DNA of 25,984 nt from Clostridia bacterium (GTDB taxonomy: Bacteria > Bacillota_A > Clostridia > Christensenellales > Aristaeellaceae): NCBI GenBank assembly GCA_017530275.1, contig JAFXMP010000301.1, positions 1-25,984 on the forward strand, written 5' to 3'. Positions 23,166-25,984 of this stretch are shown piece by piece (within the stretch, counting starts at the first letter, position 1; each line of letters opens with the position of its first letter). Made by a program: the position numbers and the translations under genes. Under the pieces are notes generated by a model. The model made no database searches. It saw only the letters and a list, made by a program, of their open reading frames with translations, and was not told the DNA's origin.

Positions 23166-24452
23166 ATGAACCGCTATTCACAAATGCTTTCCAAGATGAA
23201 GCATTCGCCTGCTATGGAGCGTTTTTCACGCCTCTACGGCCGCCGGGAGGGCGAATTGGCCCGGCAGCTGAGCCGGTATACCAATTTGGTCAAGGCCCAT
23301 GAGGAACTGTTTCACGCGGAAGATAAGCCGCTTTATCTGATCAGCGCACCGGGACGCACGGAAATCATCGGCAACCACACGGATCACAACAATGGCCGGG
23401 TGCTGGCTGCCGCAGTGAATCTGGATTGCGTGGCCTGTGTTTCTCCCCGGGATGATATGACGGTGAACATTCACAGTGCTGGTTATCCCCCCATTGAACT
23501 GAGTCTGAATGATCTAAAGGTCCATCCCGAGGAAGAAGGCACCTCCGCCGCTCTGGTGCGCGGTGTTGCCAAGGGCATGCTGGACCGGGGCTTCCGCCTG
23601 GGCGGCTTTGACGCCGCTGTGACCAGCGACGTGATGGGCGGCAGCGGCCTGTCCTCCTCCGCGGCTTACGAAGTGATGATCTGCGCCGTGATCGACGCCC
23701 TGTACAACGGCTTTACCTGCGAAAGCACGCCCCGGGCCCAGATCGCCCAGTACGCGGAAAACGTGTACTTTGGCAAGCCTTCCGGCCTGATGGACCAGAT
23801 GGCTTCTTCCACCGGCGGCCTTGTGACCATCGATTTCAAGGCCGAGCCTGTGGTATCGCCTCTTTCTTTCAGTTTCCAGGACGCGGGCTATTCCCTGGTG
23901 GTGGTGAACACTGGCGGCAGCCACGACAACCTGACGGCGGAATACGCCTCCGTGCGCACGGAAATGCAGGGCGTGGCTGAAATGCTGGGAGCAAAGGTGC
24001 TGCGCCAGGTGCGGCCCGAGGAATTGTGGAAGCATATCCCCGAGCTGCGGGAGAAGCTGGGCGAGCGCGCCGTGCTTCGCGCTTTCCACTTCATGGATGA
24101 AAACAAGCGCGTGAAGGATATGGTACAGGCCATCCGCGGCAAGGACATTTCCGCCATGTTTGAAGCCATCATTGCTTCCGGAGAAAGCAGCTGGATGCTG
24201 CTGCAGAATATCTATCCCGCGGGCAGCAGCCAGCCCCTGTCGCTTGCGCTGGCCATGGCTGCCAGCCTGCTTAAGGGAAAGGGTGCATGGCGCGTGCACG
24301 GCGGCGGCTTTGCGGGCACCACGCTGAATTTCGTTCCTAACGATATGGTGGATGAGTTTGTGCGGCGCATGGAAAACGTGTTTGGCGACCATTCCTGCTT
24401 TGTGCTGGATGTCCGCCCGGAAGGCGCCGCCGTGGTGCTCAAGGAAGAATAA
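23166..24452 (+). CDS. galK: Galactokinase-family GHMP kinase with a divergent sugar site
   Basis: A 428-residue cytoplasmic sugar kinase that should make a sugar 1-phosphate, most simply galactose to galactose 1-phosphate in the Leloir pathway. Motifs are SAPGRTEIIGNHTDHNNG (60-77), the GHMP phosphate loop GGSGLSSSAA (158-167), GLMDQ with the catalytic Asp210, and the late HGGGFAGTT. In characterised galactokinases the first motif reads GEHTDY, with Glu contacting galactose; here the Glu is Asn70 and the Tyr is His74, while Arg64 and Asp73 are kept. The amino end is about 28 residues longer than in Lactococcus GalK. AAGGAGGGGG overlaps the stop of the preceding gene. It may act on galactose or a related sugar; the gene symbol is by family only. 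Confidence 0.85.
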   Translation: MNRYSQMLSKMKHSPAMERFSRLYGRREGELARQLSRYTNLVKAHEELFHAEDKPLYLISAPGRTEIIGNHTDHNNGRVLAAAVNLDCVACVSPRDDMTVNIHSAGYPPIELSLNDLKVHPEEEGTSAALVRGVAKGMLDRGFRLGGFDAAVTSDVMGGSGLSSSAAYEVMICAVIDALYNGFTCESTPRAQIAQYAENVYFGKPSGLMDQMASSTGGLVTIDFKAEPVVSPLSFSFQDAGYSLVVVNTGGSHDNLTAEYASVRTEMQGVAEMLGAKVLRQVRPEELWKHIPELREKLGERAVLRAFHFMDENKRVKDMVQAIRGKDISAMFEAIIASGESSWMLLQNIYPAGSSQPLSLALAMAASLLKGKGAWRVHGGGFAGTTLNFVPNDMVDEFVRRMENVFGDHSCFVLDVRPEGAAVVLKEE

Positions 24453-24460
24453 AAACCGTA

Positions 24461-24472
24461 AAACAATTGTTT
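24461..24472. other. Perfect 12-bp palindrome after the galactokinase gene
   Basis: AAACAATTGTTT starts eight bases after the galactokinase stop codon. It is a possible operator half-way to the tsaE transcript or a chance AT-rich palindrome; there is no T run to make it a terminator. Confidence 0.35.
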
Positions 24473-24507
24473 GGTCGTCTACTGAATGAGAATTTTGACG
24501 CAGGAAA

Positions 24508-24623
24508 AGAGTATAGAGTTCAGAGTGCGGAGTTCAGATTTATATAGTCTGACAGTTTAGATTCCAAAATGTATAGACTATATTATCTGTACTCTGCACC
24601 CTGTACTCTGTACTCTTTACTCT
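24508..24623. repeat. Long imperfect palindromic repeat between galactokinase and tsaE
   Basis: The left arm (24508-24550, a series of AGAGT/GAGTTCAG units ending TATATAGTCT) is matched in inverted orientation by the right arm (24575-24623) with a 6-7 base indel and a few mismatches. The inner 8 bp TATAGTCT/AGACTATA pair perfectly around a 24-base centre. Part of the left arm, GAGTT(C/G)AGATTTATATAGTC, recurs at about 25799-25814, beyond tsaB. The element therefore belongs to a dispersed family. No coding sequence is seen in it. Confidence 0.7.
24549..24577 (+). promoter_or_regulatory. Possible promoter for tsaE-tsaB inside the palindromic repeat
   Basis: CTGACA (24549-24554; five of six), 17 bases and TATAGA (24572-24577; four of six) lie across the centre of the palindrome. 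It is the best promoter candidate in the 193-bp gap before tsaE. Confidence 0.4.
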
Positions 24624-24645
24624 AATCGGAGAGGGGGCGGGACAG

Positions 24646-25092
24646 TTGATTATCACGCACTCGGCGGAGGAAACCAGGGCCTTGGGGGCGCGTTTGGCAT
24701 GCGTCTTAAAGCCGGGGGACACCCTGACCCTCCAGGGAGATTTAGGCGCTGGGAAAAGCGAACTTGCCCGGGGCATTGCCCGTGGATTAGGCGTATCCGG
24801 TCCGGTGCCAAGCCCTTCTTTCACGATCCTGAATATGTACGACGAGGGCCGTTTCCCCCTGTATCATTTTGACTGGTACAGGATCCATGATCCGGAAGAA
24901 ATAGCGGAAATGGGCTTTCAGGAACAACTGAACGGGGACGGCGTGGCCTTGATCGAATGGAGCGAGCAGGCGCCGGAATACGTACCGGTAAGGCGCTTGA
25001 ACGTGATCCTGCGGGCCCTGGATGAAAACACCAGGGAAATTTCCTTTGAACCCTTGGGCGGATTTCCTTTTTCGGAGGAACAGGTGAAATGA
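24646..25092 (+). CDS. tsaE: tRNA threonylcarbamoyladenosine biosynthesis ATPase TsaE
   Basis: A 148-residue cytoplasmic P-loop ATPase that works with TsaB and TsaD to put the t6A modification at position 37 of ANN-decoding tRNAs. It shows Walker A GDLGAGKSE (31-39), the switch-like SPSFTILNMY (56-65), HFDWYR (74-79; the HxDxYR motif of the family) and LIEWSEQ (101-107). Length is normal. The start is TTG at 24646-24648, with GAGGGGG about nine bases upstream; no ATG fits before the conserved amino end. The stop overlaps the ATG of tsaB (ATGA at 25089-25092), the usual coupling of this pair. Confidence 0.95.
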   Translation: MIITHSAEETRALGARLACVLKPGDTLTLQGDLGAGKSELARGIARGLGVSGPVPSPSFTILNMYDEGRFPLYHFDWYRIHDPEEIAEMGFQEQLNGDGVALIEWSEQAPEYVPVRRLNVILRALDENTREISFEPLGGFPFSEEQVK

Positions 25093-25778
25093 TCTTATTC
25101 TGTATGGATACTTCGGGGCCGGTTGCAGGGGTAGCCCTGATCCAGGACGGCGCTGTACGCTATGAGGGGATGGCTGTGAACGCTTTCACCCATTCCCAGT
25201 CCATCCTGCCCATGGCGGAGGAAGCGTACCGCCGGGCAGGGCTGGAAATAGGTGATACGGATTATTTTGCCGTCACGGTGGGCCCCGGCTCTTTTACAGG
25301 CGTGCGCATCGGCGTGAGCACCGTCAAGGCCCTGGCCCATGCTATGGGTAAGCCCTGCATCGCTGTGGACGCGCTGGAAGCTATGGCGGCCGGCGCACAG
25401 CCTTTTTCAGGCGTGATATGCCCTATTCAGGACGCACGGGCGGGCCAGGTGTACGGCGCGGCGTTCCAGGGCGGCACGTTGGAGCGTTTATTGCCGGATG
25501 AACCTATCAAGCTGGAAAACTATCTGGAAAAGGTTTCTGCTTTCGGTCAGCCTCTTCTGTTCTTGGGGGATGGCATGCCGGTACACCGGGATGCTATACA
25601 AAGTATATTGGGCGAACGGGTGCTGTTCGCCCTGCCGCATCTGGCCTATCTGCGTCCCGCCGCCGCCGCGTATCTGGCCTGGGGTAAAACGGATGAGGCG
25701 GTGGATTATAAAAAATTGTCCCCCCTGTATCTGCGTCCTCCCCAGGCAGAAAGGCAGAAGAATCTGCGAGCCTTGTAA
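25089..25778 (+). CDS. tsaB: tRNA threonylcarbamoyladenosine biosynthesis protein TsaB
   Basis: A 229-residue protein of the ASKHA fold that acts as the non-catalytic partner of TsaD in t6A formation. Motifs are [14 protein letters not shown] (4-17), the HSQSILP segment (35-41) near the interface, and the strongly conserved [15 protein letters not shown] (61-75). The carboxyl end [11 protein letters not shown] is also typical. The gene overlaps tsaE by four bases. It is normally followed by rimI and tsaD; here the repeat and a possible insertion sequence come next, so those genes, if present, are displaced or lie beyond the window. Confidence 0.95.
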   Translation: MILFCMDTSGPVAGVALIQDGAVRYEGMAVNAFTHSQSILPMAEEAYRRAGLEIGDTDYFAVTVGPGSFTGVRIGVSTVKALAHAMGKPCIAVDALEAMAAGAQPFSGVICPIQDARAGQVYGAAFQGGTLERLLPDEPIKLENYLEKVSAFGQPLLFLGDGMPVHRDAIQSILGERVLFALPHLAYLRPAAAAYLAWGKTDEAVDYKKLSPLYLRPPQAERQKNLRAL

Positions 25779-25787
25779 CGGATTTTA

Positions 25788-25815
25788 GAGTTGAGAGTTG
25801 AGATTTATATAGTCG
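25788..25815 (+). repeat. Second copy of the AGAGTTGAG/TATATAGTC repeat
   Basis: Short tandem GAGTTGAGA units lead into GATTTATATAGTC, matching the left arm of the palindromic element upstream of tsaE nearly base for base over about 20 positions. The right arm is missing, so this is a half copy, possibly cut by an insertion to its right. Confidence 0.6.
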
Positions 25816-25848
25816 ATCAAACAGACGGTCAACCTGCATGTATTATAA

Positions 25849-25984
25849 TGTCCCCGTGAAACTGGACCAGCGGTAGCGAAAAAAAGGTGAACATGGTAGA
25901 ATAAAAGACGAGGGAGAGGATAGTGTGAAAACAAAGTTTGGAGCAAGTAATGGCCCACCAATCCAAAGGAAGGCAAAGCAAACA
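25849..25984 (+). mobile_element. Possible left end of an insertion sequence (IS3-like), cut by the window edge
   Basis: TGTCCCCGTGAAACTGGACC at 25849-25868 has the TG start and general look of IS3-family terminal repeats, and a possible first reading frame begins 76 bp inside, the usual distance. The right end is outside the window, so neither inverted repeats nor a target duplication can be tested. The call rests on recall of IS3 ends and is tentative. Confidence 0.3.
25925..25984 (+). CDS. Start of a possible open reading frame at the window edge
   Basis: A GTG at 25925-25927, five bases after AGGGAGAGG, opens a frame reading VKTKFGASNGPPIQRKAKQT. A second candidate, ATG at 25950-25952 with GGAG six bases upstream, reads MAHQSKGRQSK in another frame. 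Only 20 codons or fewer are visible and I recognise neither. If the insertion-sequence reading is right, one of them is the first transposase frame. Confidence 0.3.
   Translation, partial: MKTKFGASNGPPIQRKAKQT

Noticed and set aside
25785..25976. 63-codon minus-strand frame at the right edge
   Set aside because: It crosses the repeat and the promoter-like TATAAT, has no ribosome site and no recognisable motif.
1..25984. CRISPR array, tRNA, rRNA, toxin-antitoxin or phage-defence genes
   Set aside because: None was seen: no evenly spaced direct repeats, no cloverleaf candidates noticed and no defence-type domains among the genes.

Overview
The window looks like a chromosomal segment of a GC-rich, endospore-forming, anaerobic-type member of the Bacillota (Clostridia-like). 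The main reasons are the ctsR-mcsA-mcsB-clpC heat-shock operon with a CtsR-type operator, the two dipicolinate synthase subunits dpaA-dpaB next to a SpoIIIE/FtsK translocase (a neighbourhood also known from Bacillus subtilis), strong AGGAGG ribosome sites and short, tightly packed operons. I cannot name a species. Exported proteins here have signal peptides ending in AxA-E rather than lipoprotein signals, including both ABC solute-binding proteins.

Layout from left to right. Positions 1-4941 (minus strand) form a purine salvage and uptake operon, read from right to left: xpt, then a BMP-family binding protein, an intergenic hairpin, a double ATPase with an unusual insertion, and two permeases, the last one cut by the window edge. 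Positions 5282-9793 (plus strand) carry three large secreted proteins of unknown function. The first two overlap by ATGA and look like distant paralogues; the third is extremely acidic, has its own extended -10 promoter and ends at a strong terminator. A small carboxylesterase follows directly. Positions 10625-11069 hold a decayed IS5-like transposase fragment and a minus-strand terminator.

Positions 11070-15601 (minus strand) are ctsR-mcsA-mcsB-clpC, with a promoter and a CtsR operator in front of ctsR. Between ctsR and the next operon lies a 170-bp segment bounded by an 18-bp inverted repeat. Positions 15842-21546 (minus strand) are dpaA-dpaB, a secreted DUF4163/DUF3298-type protein and ftsK/spoIIIE. 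A sigma-K-like promoter precedes dpaA, and a separate, very good sigma-A promoter lies across the dpaB stop codon, so the last two genes can be expressed vegetatively and apart from the sporulation genes.

Positions 21603-24452 (plus strand) hold a lone secreted solute-binding protein coupled to a divergent galactokinase whose sugar-binding motif reads GNHTDH instead of GEHTDY. Positions 24646-25778 are tsaE-tsaB of the tRNA t6A pathway, flanked on both sides by copies of one AT-rich repeat; the left copy forms a long imperfect palindrome. The right edge may enter an insertion sequence. The most unusual parts are the secreted-protein cluster, the nested sporulation/vegetative promoters, the coupled binding protein and galactokinase pair, and the two palindromic intergenic elements. 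I saw no clear defence system, CRISPR array, tRNA or rRNA.
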